DNA of 64,000 nucleotides from Paenibacillus sp. FSL H7-0331. GTDB lineage: Bacteria > Bacillota > Bacilli > Paenibacillales > NBRC-103111. Position numbers and translations under genes: made by a program. The notes under the pieces were generated by a model, which saw only the letters and a program-made list of their open reading frames with translations, ran no database searches and had not been told where the DNA came from. Each line of letters opens with the position of its first letter. Position 1 is the stretch's first letter. Shown here in pieces: positions 53,167 through 62,271 of this stretch. Location of the stretch: the NCBI RefSeq assembly GCF_001956045.1, contig NZ_MRTH01000001.1, positions 496,001 to 560,000 on the forward strand, read 5' to 3'.

Positions 53167-56100
53167 TTACTTAACTTGGTCCAACAGCTTGCCAATCAGA
53201 GTCACTGCTTCTGCACGGGTTGCACTCGCATGAGGAGCGAACAAATTATTATCTCTTCCGTTAATAATTCCTTGCTTAGCCGCAGCAGCAACGTACGCAC
53301 GTGCCCAAGATGGAACTTGCTCGGCATCTGCAAACGAAAGTGTTTCCTTTTCATCAGACGGAAGCTTCAACGCCCTCCCGATCATAACCGCGATTTCCGA
53401 TCTGGAAATTTTGCGGTCTGCGCGGAAAGTTTGATCCTCATAGCTCGTTATAATACCTGCACCTACCGTCTGAGCCAAATGTGGTTTCACCCAAGCTGGT
53501 ATGCTGGAGAGGTCAGCAAAAGTTAATTCTGTTGCTTTGCCCTCTAATTTGAGTGCTCGACTGATCATTACCGTAAATTCGGCACGATTGATTTCACCGT
53601 CAGGTCGGAATGTACCGTCCTCATACCCATTAACGATGCCAAGTACCAATGCACGCTCAATTGCGGCTTTACTCCAATGGTTCTGAATATCGCTTAATGC
53701 AATCTGTCCTGCTGTTGGATTAACCGTTGGTTGACCACTCTCGGTGATTGATGTCAGTGTTGCATTTTGATCAATAGCCTTCATGCTGGACTTATCATAA
53801 GCAATTTCAACATCGAAGGACTGGACATCATTGACGGCTGTCTGAGCCAATTTGACCGTGCCTTTTGATCTAGCTGATAAATCCTTTACTTCATATTCGA
53901 TCTCACGAGTATTTTTCAATTCATCCTTGCTAAGGACACTAACTTCGGACAAGCTTCCATTTTGCTCAAGCTTCATTTCTGTTATTTCTTTACTTTGTTT
54001 AATAATAAAGGAAATATATTGTTTTCCTTCAATTACTCTTACGATACCTGGGCTTTGCACATAATCCTGAATGATCGATTTCTCATCCGTTCCACTTTTA
54101 AAAATCGTGAGGTTCGTGCTGTACTTGCCGTCAACCAAAGTGGATGGTACCGTTCCTGATCCGCCTCCAGAGCCGCCGCCACCTGAACTCCCGGATCCGC
54201 TTGAACCAGTGCCTGGTGTTGTTGGAGTGGTTGGTGTTATCGAATCGTCGGGTACATTAACTGCGATGACCTTGTCAAATTCTAATTTAAAGGTATGTTC
54301 CTCCCCTCCTGAACCCTTTAATTGAATTGCGTAGGTAGCTGTCAAATCCTCAGTTTCAAACTCCACCTGCCTGGAGCTTTCCTCAGCAGCCAATATTCTT
54401 ACGACCCCTGATTGTTTAAGTGAATATTGCGGTAATAACTCGGACTTTGTACCGTCAGCTTTAATAAGCTGAATTTTCGAAACCGTTACTCCACTTTTCA
54501 ATTTTATTAATGCCATTTTCTTACCGTTAACTACCTTCAGAGTGCCTCCATTGTCCACATAGTTACTGATAGGAGTTCCGGAGCCATCTTCCGATACTGC
54601 TGCTTTGAAGGTAACACTGTATTCACCGTTTTTAACAGGTTGAGTTAAATCAATAGTCTTGTCAACTACGACTGCTTTGAACGCATTTAGAGCTGTTTGC
54701 AGAGATGATAATGCTCCATCCACCTGCTGCTGGGTAGCGGATGTGTTTCCAGCCGTCGTCTTGGCTTCATTAATAGCCACTAGCAATGTGCTTTTCACAC
54801 CTGTTGGATATTGACCATGGTTTGTTCCTTCTACAGCTGCATCATGAATGGCTTGAGCTTCAGCTATAAGTGCTTGCAAGGAATTGGTATTCACGATAAT
54901 GAATTTCAAACGAATCGAATGATCCATTTCATAAGGCGATCCATTTGGCAGTGAGGTAGATACATGCACCACAGCATTCAACAATGCCGTCATGTCGCTC
55001 ACTTCAAACTCAACCACTCTTGTATTCGCTGCTGAATCTGTGCTGACTACAGTTGCTTCCACCATTGTACCGTTCTGATCTACCTTGAAGCTCGGTACCA
55101 CCGTGCTGTTATTGATTGTGAACGAAACTTTGTTCTTACCGTCTTGTACTTTCCATTTTGCTGGCTTGTTTAAGTAACTATCCATGGAGGAAGCTTGATC
55201 CCTGGTAGCATGCAGCGCTGTAAAGTTTATTTCTCGTTCCGAGGTTACATTGGAAAAACCGAGCTCTACATCGTACTCATTGTCGTACAAGAAGGTAGGC
55301 GTTACCTGCCAGTAAATTTTCACCCATCCGTTCAATCGTGCATTCAAATCATTGACTTCGAATTTAATAACTCGGGTGTTGTTAGCGGCATCTCTGCTTA
55401 CGATTGCCGTTTCTGTCAAACTTCCAGCCTGCTCAGTCTTGAACGAAGTGATTTCAGCACTTTGCAGCAATTTGAACGAGACATACTTTTTACCGCCAGC
55501 AACCGTTAATTTACCGCTGTTCTTATCTACGTAATCGTACATCACCGAATTCTCATTCGTACCTTTTTTGTAAATGTTGTAGCTGATTGCATACTCGCCA
55601 TCCGCTAATCCTCCCGTCCCTGTCCCAGGATTAGTGACAACAACAACTGCTGCTTTGAACACAGTCAGCGCCGCTTGCAGAGCTGCTTGTGCTTCATCTA
55701 CCTGCTGCTGGGTAGCGGATGTACTGTCAGATGTCGTCTTGGCTTGATTAATAGCCACAAGCAATGTGCTTTTCGCACCTGCCGGATATTGACCATTTGC
55801 GCTTCCTTCCACAGCTGCATCATGGAATGCTTGTGCGTCGGTTATCAACGTTTTCAAGGAGGTCTTATTCGAAATTTCGAATCTCAAGCGAATCGAATGA
55901 TCCATTTCATAGGGCGATCCATTTGGCAGTGAGGTAGATACATGCACCACAGCGTTCAGCAATGCCGTCATGTCGCTCACTTCAAACTCAACCACTCTTG
56001 TATTCGCTGCTGTGTCTGTGCTGACTACAGTTGCTTCCACCATTGTACCGTTCTGCTCTACCTTGAAGCTCGGTACCACCGTGCTGTTATTGATGGTGAA

Positions 56101-57360
56101 CGAAACTTTGTTCTTACCTTCTTGTACTTTCCATTTTGCTGGCTTGTTAAAGTAACTATCCATGGAGGAAGCTTGATCCTTGGCAGCATGCAGCGCTGTA
56201 AAGTTTACATTCTGCTCGGATATAACATTTGAAAAACCTAATTCAATGTAGTACTCGTTATTATAAATTCCAATGGGTGGACCTAAATCCCAATAAATTT
56301 TAGTCCAGCCTTCCAATCTTTTGGACAAATCTTCTACAGGAAACCTAACTACTCTCGTATTTGCCACCGGATCACTGCTAACTATATCGGTCTCAACCAA
56401 AGCACCATTCTGCGTGGTCTTTAATGACAGAATCTCGGCATTCTGCTTCAAGGTAAACGAGACATACTTTTTACCTCCTGCAACCGTTAATTTGCCGCTG
56501 TCCTTGTCTACGTAAGTATACATAACGGATTGTTGATTGGTCTTGTAGCTATAGATCATAAAATCCAGCTTGTATTCGCCATCTTGCAGTGCAGGTACAG
56601 GATTATTCGTAATCAAATGAGCCTGCAGCTCTTGATAAGCTGCTTGCAGCTGTGCAACCTGCTGGTCTATCCTCTCTTGTGAATATTGGTTGCCGTTGCT
56701 GATGGTTTTGGACGCATTAAGAATCGTAGTAAACGATGTCATCGAACCCACCGTATATTGGCCGTTGTAAATTCCCTCCCGGGCTGAATCAACCTGGGCA
56801 ATTAGAGTATTTAACTGATCTTTACTGCCGGCCGGGTTCACAGTAAAGGTGAACGAGCAATCATCGACTTTTAATTTGCTGCCATCCTTGTTGATAATGG
56901 AGATATCGGATGCTTGAATCGTTACGTTACGAATTTGCGAGGTTGCTTTAGTCTGCACGGATAAGGATAGCAATTGAAAAGAAGTCTCGGATGTAATACT
57001 GACAGGATTGCTTCTGTCCTTGATATCAAAAGTAACGAGATACTTTCCAGGAGCTACTTCCGTTTTTACCGGTGTATTAAATTGATTTTGGGCAGTAGCG
57101 CCCGATAATTCCATCTCATTCGGATTGAAGGATATCGTCGCTTCATATCCATACACTTGCTGGTATACACTATTGGTCACATTACCGACAGATTGCCAAA
57201 TGCTAGAGAGCTTGTTTCCACCATACACCGAGGTTGTGGCAGATTTTAATTGTACGGTAGGATCATTGCTCGCCGCCGTTGCATCCGGAAGCGGGATGCC
57301 TGCAAGCAGGACAAACAGGATGAGTAAGCTTGACAAGACTTTCTTAAATTGCGCGTTCAC
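53167..57360 (-). CDS. SLH-anchored cohesin/NEAT surface protein (heme-type hemophore)
   Basis: A 1397-residue exported protein starting at a GTG (GGAG upstream). Domains: signal peptide 1-30; a cohesin-like domain 33-176; a helical linker 178-250; NEAT-like domains 258-376, 386-496, 585-703, 713-822, 908-1032 and 1074-1190, with helical FIVAR-like spacers at 501-572 and 827-898; a Gly/Ser hinge 1050-1068; three SLH domains 1222-1395 that bind the cell-wall polymer. NEAT 1 and 3 carry the heme-iron YxxxY motif (Tyr366/Tyr370; Tyr692/Tyr696). NEAT 2 and 4 read YxxxH (484/488; 810/814); NEAT 5 and 6 lack the tyrosines. Residues 258-572 and 585-899 are a tandem duplication of 327 residues. Fur boxes upstream point to iron-regulated heme capture. 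Confidence 0.87.
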   Translation of the reverse strand: MNAQFKKVLSSLLILFVLLAGIPLPDATAASNDPTVQLKSATTSVYGGNKLSSIWQSVGNVTNSVYQQVYGYEATISFNPNEMELSGATAQNQFNTPVKTEVAPGKYLVTFDIKDRSNPVSITSETSFQLLSLSVQTKATSQIRNVTIQASDISIINKDGSKLKVDDCSFTFTVNPAGSKDQLNTLIAQVDSAREGIYNGQYTVGSMTSFTTILNASKTISNGNQYSQERIDQQVAQLQAAYQELQAHLITNNPVPALQDGEYKLDFMIYSYKTNQQSVMYTYVDKDSGKLTVAGGKKYVSFTLKQNAEILSLKTTQNGALVETDIVSSDPVANTRVVRFPVEDLSKRLEGWTKIYWDLGPPIGIYNNEYYIELGFSNVISEQNVNFTALHAAKDQASSMDSYFNKPAKWKVQEGKNKVSFTINNSTVVPSFKVEQNGTMVEATVVSTDTAANTRVVEFEVSDMTALLNAVVHVSTSLPNGSPYEMDHSIRLRFEISNKTSLKTLITDAQAFHDAAVEGSANGQYPAGAKSTLLVAINQAKTTSDSTSATQQQVDEAQAALQAALTVFKAAVVVVTNPGTGTGGLADGEYAISYNIYKKGTNENSVMYDYVDKNSGKLTVAGGKKYVSFKLLQSAEITSFKTEQAGSLTETAIVSRDAANNTRVIKFEVNDLNARLNGWVKIYWQVTPTFLYDNEYDVELGFSNVTSEREINFTALHATRDQASSMDSYLNKPAKWKVQDGKNKVSFTINNSTVVPSFKVDQNGTMVEATVVSTDSAANTRVVEFEVSDMTALLNAVVHVSTSLPNGSPYEMDHSIRLKFIIVNTNSLQALIAEAQAIHDAAVEGTNHGQYPTGVKSTLLVAINEAKTTAGNTSATQQQVDGALSSLQTALNAFKAVVVDKTIDLTQPVKNGEYSVTFKAAVSEDGSGTPISNYVDNGGTLKVVNGKKMALIKLKSGVTVSKIQLIKADGTKSELLPQYSLKQSGVVRILAAEESSRQVEFETEDLTATYAIQLKGSGGEEHTFKLEFDKVIAVNVPDDSITPTTPTTPGTGSSGSGSSGGGGSGGGSGTVPSTLVDGKYSTNLTIFKSGTDEKSIIQDYVQSPGIVRVIEGKQYISFIIKQSKEITEMKLEQNGSLSEVSVLSKDELKNTREIEYEVKDLSARSKGTVKLAQTAVNDVQSFDVEIAYDKSSMKAIDQNATLTSITESGQPTVNPTAGQIALSDIQNHWSKAAIERALVLGIVNGYEDGTFRPDGEINRAEFTVMISRALKLEGKATELTFADLSSIPAWVKPHLAQTVGAGIITSYEDQTFRADRKISRSEIAVMIGRALKLPSDEKETLSFADAEQVPSWARAYVAAAAKQGIINGRDNNLFAPHASATRAEAVTLIGKLLDQVK
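54664..55608 (-). repeat. Tandem duplication, second unit
   Basis: Encodes residues 585-899 (NEAT 3, NEAT 4, spacer). It is a near copy of 55645-56589, offset 981 bases, with the NEAT 2 and 4 parts almost identical in protein sequence. Confidence 0.8.
55645..56589 (-). repeat. Tandem duplication, first unit
   Basis: Encodes residues 258-572 (NEAT 1, NEAT 2, spacer); partner of 54664-55608 in the surface-protein gene. Confidence 0.8.
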
Positions 57361-57441
57361 AGTATCTCTCCTTTACGAATAAGCAGCCTGGATATAGCAC
57401 CGATAATGCTCAGTAGGGCTATCCAGTCTTTCAAATAATAA

Positions 57442-57456
57442 CGATAATCATTCTCA
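57442..57456. promoter_or_regulatory. Fur-box-like site, proximal
   Basis: CGATAAT-C-ATTCTCA resembles the 7-1-7 Fur box TGATAAT-n-ATTATCA (12 of 14 matches). It is 82 bases before the GTG of the NEAT protein. Confidence 0.6.
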
Positions 57457-57571
57457 ATGATAAAGCAAAAAAAATATTGTTACGTCTTCTTATTCACTTA
57501 GTATTTGCTAATCAATCTTCTTTCCTGCTTATACCGGGATAAATGAATTGCCGTATGCATACAATTTCGAT

Positions 57572-57599
57572 AGTATATGAGTGAGTAAATAATTGTCAA
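57572..57599 (-). promoter_or_regulatory. Promoter of the NEAT protein gene
   Basis: Minus strand -35 TTGACA (57594-57599) and -10 TATACT (57572-57577), 16-base spacer. It would give a leader of about 200 bases. The remaining bases of 57361-57721 are AT-rich and hold no convincing gene. Confidence 0.6.
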
Positions 57600-57667
57600 C
57601 CCCCAAATTGACATAACTTTTCTTGATATGGGATATTAAAATTTGTTATTAAATTCATAATTGACAA

Positions 57668-57682
57668 TGAGAATCATTTTCA
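57668..57682. promoter_or_regulatory. Fur-box-like site, distal
   Basis: TGAGAAT-C-ATTTTCA matches the Fur box at 12 of 14 positions. It lies about 70 bases upstream of the -35 of the promoter at 57572-57599. A second possible minus-strand promoter overlaps it. Confidence 0.6.
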
Positions 57683-57721
57683 ATATTATTTAACTTAATG
57701 TGTAATTACTCCATATCTCTG

Positions 57722-57767
57722 AAAAAACATAAAGCTACCCACGTTATACAACCATGAGCAGCTTTAT
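57722..57767 (-). terminator. Terminator of the dioxygenase gene
   Basis: ATAAAGCT (57729-57736) pairs with AGCTTTAT (57760-57767), and six T residues follow on the minus strand. It lies just past the stop at 57788. Confidence 0.75.
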
Positions 57768-57787
57768 ATACATACATCACAACACAA

Positions 57788-58504
57788 TTACTTCTTGTAA
57801 GGCGACAAATCTTCGCGGTCTGTCAGCAGCTTGCCCGTCTCAGCATATCGGCAGACGGCTGATGCCACTTGGAAGGCATACGCTCTTCTTGGCAGATCGG
57901 TATGGTTCGTTTTACTATGATGCAGCGTTTCGCGATGGAAAATTACAGCATCCCCGGGAGCCATCGGCTTGCAAGGTGCCCCATTATCCGGATCAGCAGC
58001 ACGGCGATGTGTTTCTCCAGCCTCATTCAGATCCTTTTGACGACCCATACGATGGGATCTTGGCGCCAACCACAAGCCGGCGTTCTCTTGAGTAATGTGA
58101 TCCAATGCGACGAAACCATTAAGCATATGCCCAAGAATATGCGTGTACATATTATCCTGATGCCAGGCCAAGCCTTCGCCACGTGGAGGAACAACAGCAT
58201 ACATCCCCATCCACAGCTTGACATCGTCTCCCAAAATGCGTTCAAAGGATTCAATAATCCGCGTATTGCTCAGGAAATTGACAGTTTCGGGAAATTGCGC
58301 CTGACTTTTGGCCAAGCTTACAGTAGGATTGGACTTCCACTTGCCATCATTGGATTGCTGGGTGGCAAATTCTGTATTCTCCTTATTAATTTTATCAACG
58401 GCTTCCTGGGTCAAAAAGCCAGGTGCGTAGAAGAAGCCCTCGCGGTAAAATTCTTCAATCATATCCTCGGTCAATACAAAATTCGATGCGTTGGTCATTA
58501 GCAT
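57788..58504 (-). CDS. Phytanoyl-CoA dioxygenase-family oxygenase
   Basis: A 238-residue iron(II)/2-oxoglutarate-dependent oxygenase. The iron-binding triad appears as His115-x-Asp117 (AWHQDNMY) and a distal His195 or His196 (LHHSKTNH), with Arg206 or Arg207 after it for 2-oxoglutarate. GGAGGG precedes the ATG. It is the third catabolic gene downstream of the reductase-creatininase pair, and it carries the same 18-bp motif upstream. The substrate is unknown. Confidence 0.88.
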   Translation of the reverse strand: MLMTNASNFVLTEDMIEEFYREGFFYAPGFLTQEAVDKINKENTEFATQQSNDGKWKSNPTVSLAKSQAQFPETVNFLSNTRIIESFERILGDDVKLWMGMYAVVPPRGEGLAWHQDNMYTHILGHMLNGFVALDHITQENAGLWLAPRSHRMGRQKDLNEAGETHRRAADPDNGAPCKPMAPGDAVIFHRETLHHSKTNHTDLPRRAYAFQVASAVCRYAETGKLLTDREDLSPYKK

Positions 58505-58581
58505 GGGGTGAACCCTCCTTGTTTGGTATGCTATAAATATATCGAAAAAATATGTTCTTCACTGCTTCAATTCAATCAATT

Positions 58582-58599
58582 AGTTGTACTTTTGTTCAG
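58582..58599. promoter_or_regulatory. 18-bp conserved motif, copy A
   Basis: AGTTGTACTTTTGTTCAG, identical to 60593-60610. It is 78 bases upstream of the dioxygenase start, just upstream of where a promoter would lie. Confidence 0.55.
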
Positions 58600-58606
58600 C
58601 CTTTCG

Positions 58607-59515
58607 TCAATTAGTTTGCATACGGATATACTCGTAAGGCTTCCAACGTGACTGCTCAGAGACAGGCGCCTGCCCTTCCCTCGGCTGTAAGGCTGCCCAA
58701 TGCTCGGTACCTGATTCAGCTGAGCTTACAATCTGTGACCACAATCCCTCAACTACCCCATAGGAAAGGGGGAGCCGATTCGTCGCAGGTTCGGATTGTA
58801 GTCCAAGTTCAGTCACAATACGGCTTAAAGCAAGCTCACAAGCATCGCAAATCAGTTCACCGTACGCACGAGTCGCCTCATCGGCATCCAATGCAGCCGC
58901 CAACCGTCCGCCAGCCCCATCCAGCTCCTCCAAAGCTTTCTTGGAAGGATCAATCAGATCAGGCCGAATGTGCATCAGCATCGAAATCTCGTATTTTCCG
59001 GCATGATCTCCCGTATACGTGCCCTCAACCAGATCAAAATCCGTTCCATACCAAATGTTCATTCCTGTCTGCTCCTGAAACATCCGGGAAATTTTACGCA
59101 GATCATGCACATGAGCCCCACCGTGCCCGGACAAGATGACCGCCGACTGAAAGCCTGCATTATAGAAGGAACGCAGCTGATACAGGAAGAAATGGTAAAA
59201 TACGTATGGAGGAACGGATGACATATAAGGATTATGTTCCCCTACGTTTGCCTCCAGAAATTTGGCTGAAGGCCCTGACTCGTGCACATGATAGTTCATG
59301 CTGGGAGCGACAATACCACCCACTTGCCGGGCTACACGTGTGCATAAATATTCCGCTTTGAAGGTGTCCAGACCAAAAGCACTGATCTGACCATGCGGCT
59401 CACACAAACCAAGCGGCATATACACGATAGGACATTGCTGTTGGCGCGCAATCAATTCAGCCGGAAACAGCTCTGTCCACAGCACCTTGGATACGGTTTC
59501 AGATTCATTGCTCAT
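58607..59515 (-). CDS. Creatininase-family amidohydrolase
   Basis: A 302-residue metal-dependent hydrolase. Metal ligands fit Glu39 and His41 (LCEPHGQ), Asp50, His131 (LSGHGGAH) and Glu176 (DHAGKYEISML). The family opens cyclic amides or cleaves formamides and related amines. It overlaps the preceding reductase gene by 4 bases (59512-59515), so they act in one pathway. Confidence 0.88.
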   Translation of the reverse strand: MSNESETVSKVLWTELFPAELIARQQQCPIVYMPLGLCEPHGQISAFGLDTFKAEYLCTRVARQVGGIVAPSMNYHVHESGPSAKFLEANVGEHNPYMSSVPPYVFYHFFLYQLRSFYNAGFQSAVILSGHGGAHVHDLRKISRMFQEQTGMNIWYGTDFDLVEGTYTGDHAGKYEISMLMHIRPDLIDPSKKALEELDGAGGRLAAALDADEATRAYGELICDACELALSRIVTELGLQSEPATNRLPLSYGVVEGLWSQIVSSAESGTEHWAALQPREGQAPVSEQSRWKPYEYIRMQTN

Positions 59516-60507
59516 AAATGTCTCCTAGCATGATAGAAGTGTCTGATCCAACGCTCACGTATTTTAATAAGCTCAAACAGCTCATCAGGCAATGCTTCCT
59601 TGTCACAAGCTGCGATATTTTCCGCTGCATATTCGAGTACCTGCATCGAAGAAATCGCAACGGTCACACCTGGGTCCTTCAGCACGAATTTAATGGCCAG
59701 CTCCGTTAATGAGCTCGCATACTGAGGCACATATTGGCGAAGGCGATCCACCTTGTCCAGATAAACACTTCGTGGCTGACAGTCAAAATAATTGTAGCGA
59801 TAATCCGAATCCGGGATAACGGTATCCTCCTTCAAGAATCCAGTCAGCCCGCCTTCATCCAGAATAACTCTTGCGATGACAGCCACTTTATTCTCCTGGC
59901 AGATTGGAACCAGACAATCAAGCGCGACCGAGTCAAAGATGTTGACGATCGTTTGCACCGAATCAATAACACCCGCTCTAACCAATGAAATCGCATGATC
60001 ATGCCGGTGGTCCGGCAAAGAGACACCCAAATATCGAACCTTGCCTTCCTCTTTCAGCCTGAGCAGCTCTTCCATCCAATAATCAACAGCATCCCACTGC
60101 GGCCAATAGACATGAAGCTGGAGCAGATCCAGTGTCTCTATATCCATAGCCTGCAGCGATTGCTCCACGCTCGTCCGTATGGATCCGGGCGGGTAGGTGG
60201 ATTGTACATCCAGCGGGAAATGAAAGCCTGCGCCGGGTAAGGAATGGGGCGGTGCCGAGGCGGCAGCTTTTGTTGCTATGAACGGCTTTTCCCCGTTCCA
60301 CTCCTTTAAAGCCTTGCCTATAAGCTCCTCCGATCTTCCGTACACTCTTGCCGTATCAATAAAATTAACTCCGTTCTCCAGCGCATACACAATGGAACGG
60401 ATCATCGCAGCATCGTCTTGTTGGCCAAAGATACCATTTAAACCCATACCACCAAAGCCAAGCCTGCTGATGGTTTCACCCGAACGAGCGAACACGGACG
60501 TTTGCAT
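59512..60507 (-). CDS. Aldo/keto reductase
   Basis: A 331-residue NADPH-dependent reductase of the TIM-barrel type. Catalytic residues are visible as Asp51, Tyr56 (DTARVYGRSEELIG), Lys79 (FIATKAA), and His in LLQLHVYWPQW. GGGAG is upstream of the ATG. It begins an operon with the creatininase and has the 18-bp motif 86 bases upstream; L-fucose or galactose dehydrogenase-like enzymes have this look, but the substrate is not certain. Confidence 0.9.
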   Translation of the reverse strand: MQTSVFARSGETISRLGFGGMGLNGIFGQQDDAAMIRSIVYALENGVNFIDTARVYGRSEELIGKALKEWNGEKPFIATKAAASAPPHSLPGAGFHFPLDVQSTYPPGSIRTSVEQSLQAMDIETLDLLQLHVYWPQWDAVDYWMEELLRLKEEGKVRYLGVSLPDHRHDHAISLVRAGVIDSVQTIVNIFDSVALDCLVPICQENKVAVIARVILDEGGLTGFLKEDTVIPDSDYRYNYFDCQPRSVYLDKVDRLRQYVPQYASSLTELAIKFVLKDPGVTVAISSMQVLEYAAENIAACDKEALPDELFELIKIRERWIRHFYHARRHL

Positions 60508-60592
60508 ATAAGTCTCCCTTCTTAAGCGAATACAGTCCTACTTTAGTTGTATCATGGAAAACTGTTCAAAACTTCCCCAAACCTGATGTAAA

Positions 60593-60610
60593 AGTTGTAC
60601 TTTTGTTCAG
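60593..60610. promoter_or_regulatory. 18-bp conserved motif, copy B
   Basis: AGTTGTACTTTTGTTCAG again, before the reductase-creatininase operon; identical to 58582-58599. Confidence 0.55.
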
Positions 60611-60617
60611 TCAACGT

Positions 60618-60671
60618 AAAGAAGACTGCCTCACAGGTCTCTTCGGACCTTGCGGGACAGCCCCATCTTCA
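60618..60671 (-). terminator. Long hairpin, probable terminator of the LplA gene
   Basis: An imperfect hairpin (about 60620-60670; GACTGCC...GGTC pairing with GACC...GGACAGCC), with T-rich bases after it on the minus strand, 36 bases past the stop at 60707. Confidence 0.5.
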
Positions 60672-60706
60672 CTTCATGCATTCTTTCTACTACCTCGTCA
60701 AGCCGT

Positions 60707-62206
60707 TTATTTTTTCTTCGTATACCATTCATTCATGGCATCGATCGCTGCCTTGCCACCTTTTGCATTAAACTCCTGCACGAACTTATCGAATTCATCC
60801 AGGCTTCGTTTACCCATGATGAATTTCAAAGCATTCTCCTCTGCGTAATTTCGCAGTTCATTAAACTTCGTATCATACGCTTCCACGGAAGGAGCGTATG
60901 CAGTCTCATCACGGTTGCGCTTGAAAGGAATCAAAGGCTCATAGTAAGGCAAAAATCCTTTGGCTCCAAGCCGTGCAAAGAAGCTCGGGTCCGAATCGCC
61001 TAAGAAATACAGCGTACGCCACGGAATTGCGTTGCTTTGCTCAGCTGTTTGAACGACTTTACCGCCCTCTTCCTTGTAGTCCTCCCCTTCAATTCCGTAG
61101 GTCAGCAGCTTATCCGCTTCCGTACCAAAAATAAAATTCATATATTCAGCAGCACCCTGCTTATTCTTCGCTTGCTTCGGAATAACCCAATAAGTGCCTA
61201 TCGGACGTTCCTCAGGAAAACCGGACTGGCCCCCCTTACCCACAACAGGAGCGATGAATTTAAGCGTACCTCCATTGTTTTTATCCTTCATAGATCGATC
61301 AATGGTTTGTGCATCAGACCACGCCGTTGTGGTGAATACAGCCGTTCCGTTAATCAATTTGTCCTTCACGTCTTTGTTGATCGAAAACTCCTGATCAATC
61401 AAGCCTTCACCATACCATTTCTTCATCGTTGTTAAAAATTCTTTATACTCCGGCTGCAGCCAGCTGAATTCCAGCTTGTTATTTTTGGTTACCGCCGTCA
61501 TTCCTACCCCAAACGCTTGTGCAAATGGCGTGAAGGAATTCGTAAATGCGCCCGGATTGGAGGCCATTGCAGTCAGTGGTGCAATATTTTTCTTTTCCTT
61601 GATCGTTTTGAGCTTCGCATAAAAATCATCCAGAGTTTCCGGATCCTTCAGATTCAGCTCTTTCATCACATCCGAACGTTCAAGCAGACCGTTGCCGACC
61701 TTTTGCGCAACGCGGTGTGGAATACCGTACACCTTGCCTTCGAAGCGGGTGGCGTCCAATATTTCCGGTGTAATCATAGCGGACAGTGTCGGAATACTAC
61801 TCTTGATCAGGTCATCCAATGGCTCAAACGCTCCCTGCTGGGCGAGCTTGAAATAATCCGATTTGTTATTGATGCGAATCAGATCGGGCACATCACCGGA
61901 TGCCAAAATGATCGAAACCTTTTGCGAGGGATTATCCTTGGGCAGTGCTTCGAATTTAAGATCAAAGCCTGATTTCTCTTTGAGTTGCTTGACCAATTTA
62001 TTGCTGTTCATATTGTCAGACCCTTGAAATTGCTCCAACGATGGGTGATAGGACATCATGATCTTTAATTCTTTGTTTTTGGTTGCAGGTTTGCTGGAAC
62101 TGCTGCCCGGAGTTGTGCTAGTGCCCGAATCGTTACCACAGCCCGCGATAAAGCTGGTTAGCAGAATCGCTGACATCCCTATACATGCCGATTTCTTGTA
62201 GTTCAT
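60707..62206 (-). CDS. Extracellular solute-binding lipoprotein, LplA type
   Basis: A 499-residue lipoprotein with signal peptide and lipobox SFIAGC (Cys23), a Ser/Thr spacer, and an LplA-like binding fold (KIMMSYHPSLEQFQG, DVPDLIRINNKSD, EGKVYGIPHR). I chose the ATG at 62204-62206 with GGAGGGG upstream; codons before it would destroy the signal peptide. It follows the two LplB/LplC-type permeases (order B, C, A) in a minus-strand operon. Confidence 0.92.
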   Translation of the reverse strand: MNYKKSACIGMSAILLTSFIAGCGNDSGTSTTPGSSSSKPATKNKELKIMMSYHPSLEQFQGSDNMNSNKLVKQLKEKSGFDLKFEALPKDNPSQKVSIILASGDVPDLIRINNKSDYFKLAQQGAFEPLDDLIKSSIPTLSAMITPEILDATRFEGKVYGIPHRVAQKVGNGLLERSDVMKELNLKDPETLDDFYAKLKTIKEKKNIAPLTAMASNPGAFTNSFTPFAQAFGVGMTAVTKNNKLEFSWLQPEYKEFLTTMKKWYGEGLIDQEFSINKDVKDKLINGTAVFTTTAWSDAQTIDRSMKDKNNGGTLKFIAPVVGKGGQSGFPEERPIGTYWVIPKQAKNKQGAAEYMNFIFGTEADKLLTYGIEGEDYKEEGGKVVQTAEQSNAIPWRTLYFLGDSDPSFFARLGAKGFLPYYEPLIPFKRNRDETAYAPSVEAYDTKFNELRNYAEENALKFIMGKRSLDEFDKFVQEFNAKGGKAAIDAMNEWYTKKK

Positions 62207-62271
62207 TGAAACCCCTCCTGTTTGTTTAATCATATCATGAAAAGCTGTTTGTATAATGAACGGAACGGCAC

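Noticed and set aside
57610..57660. Plus-strand TTGACA and AT-rich box that look like a promoter
   Set aside because: No plus-strand gene follows for more than 6 kb; likely AT-rich noise.
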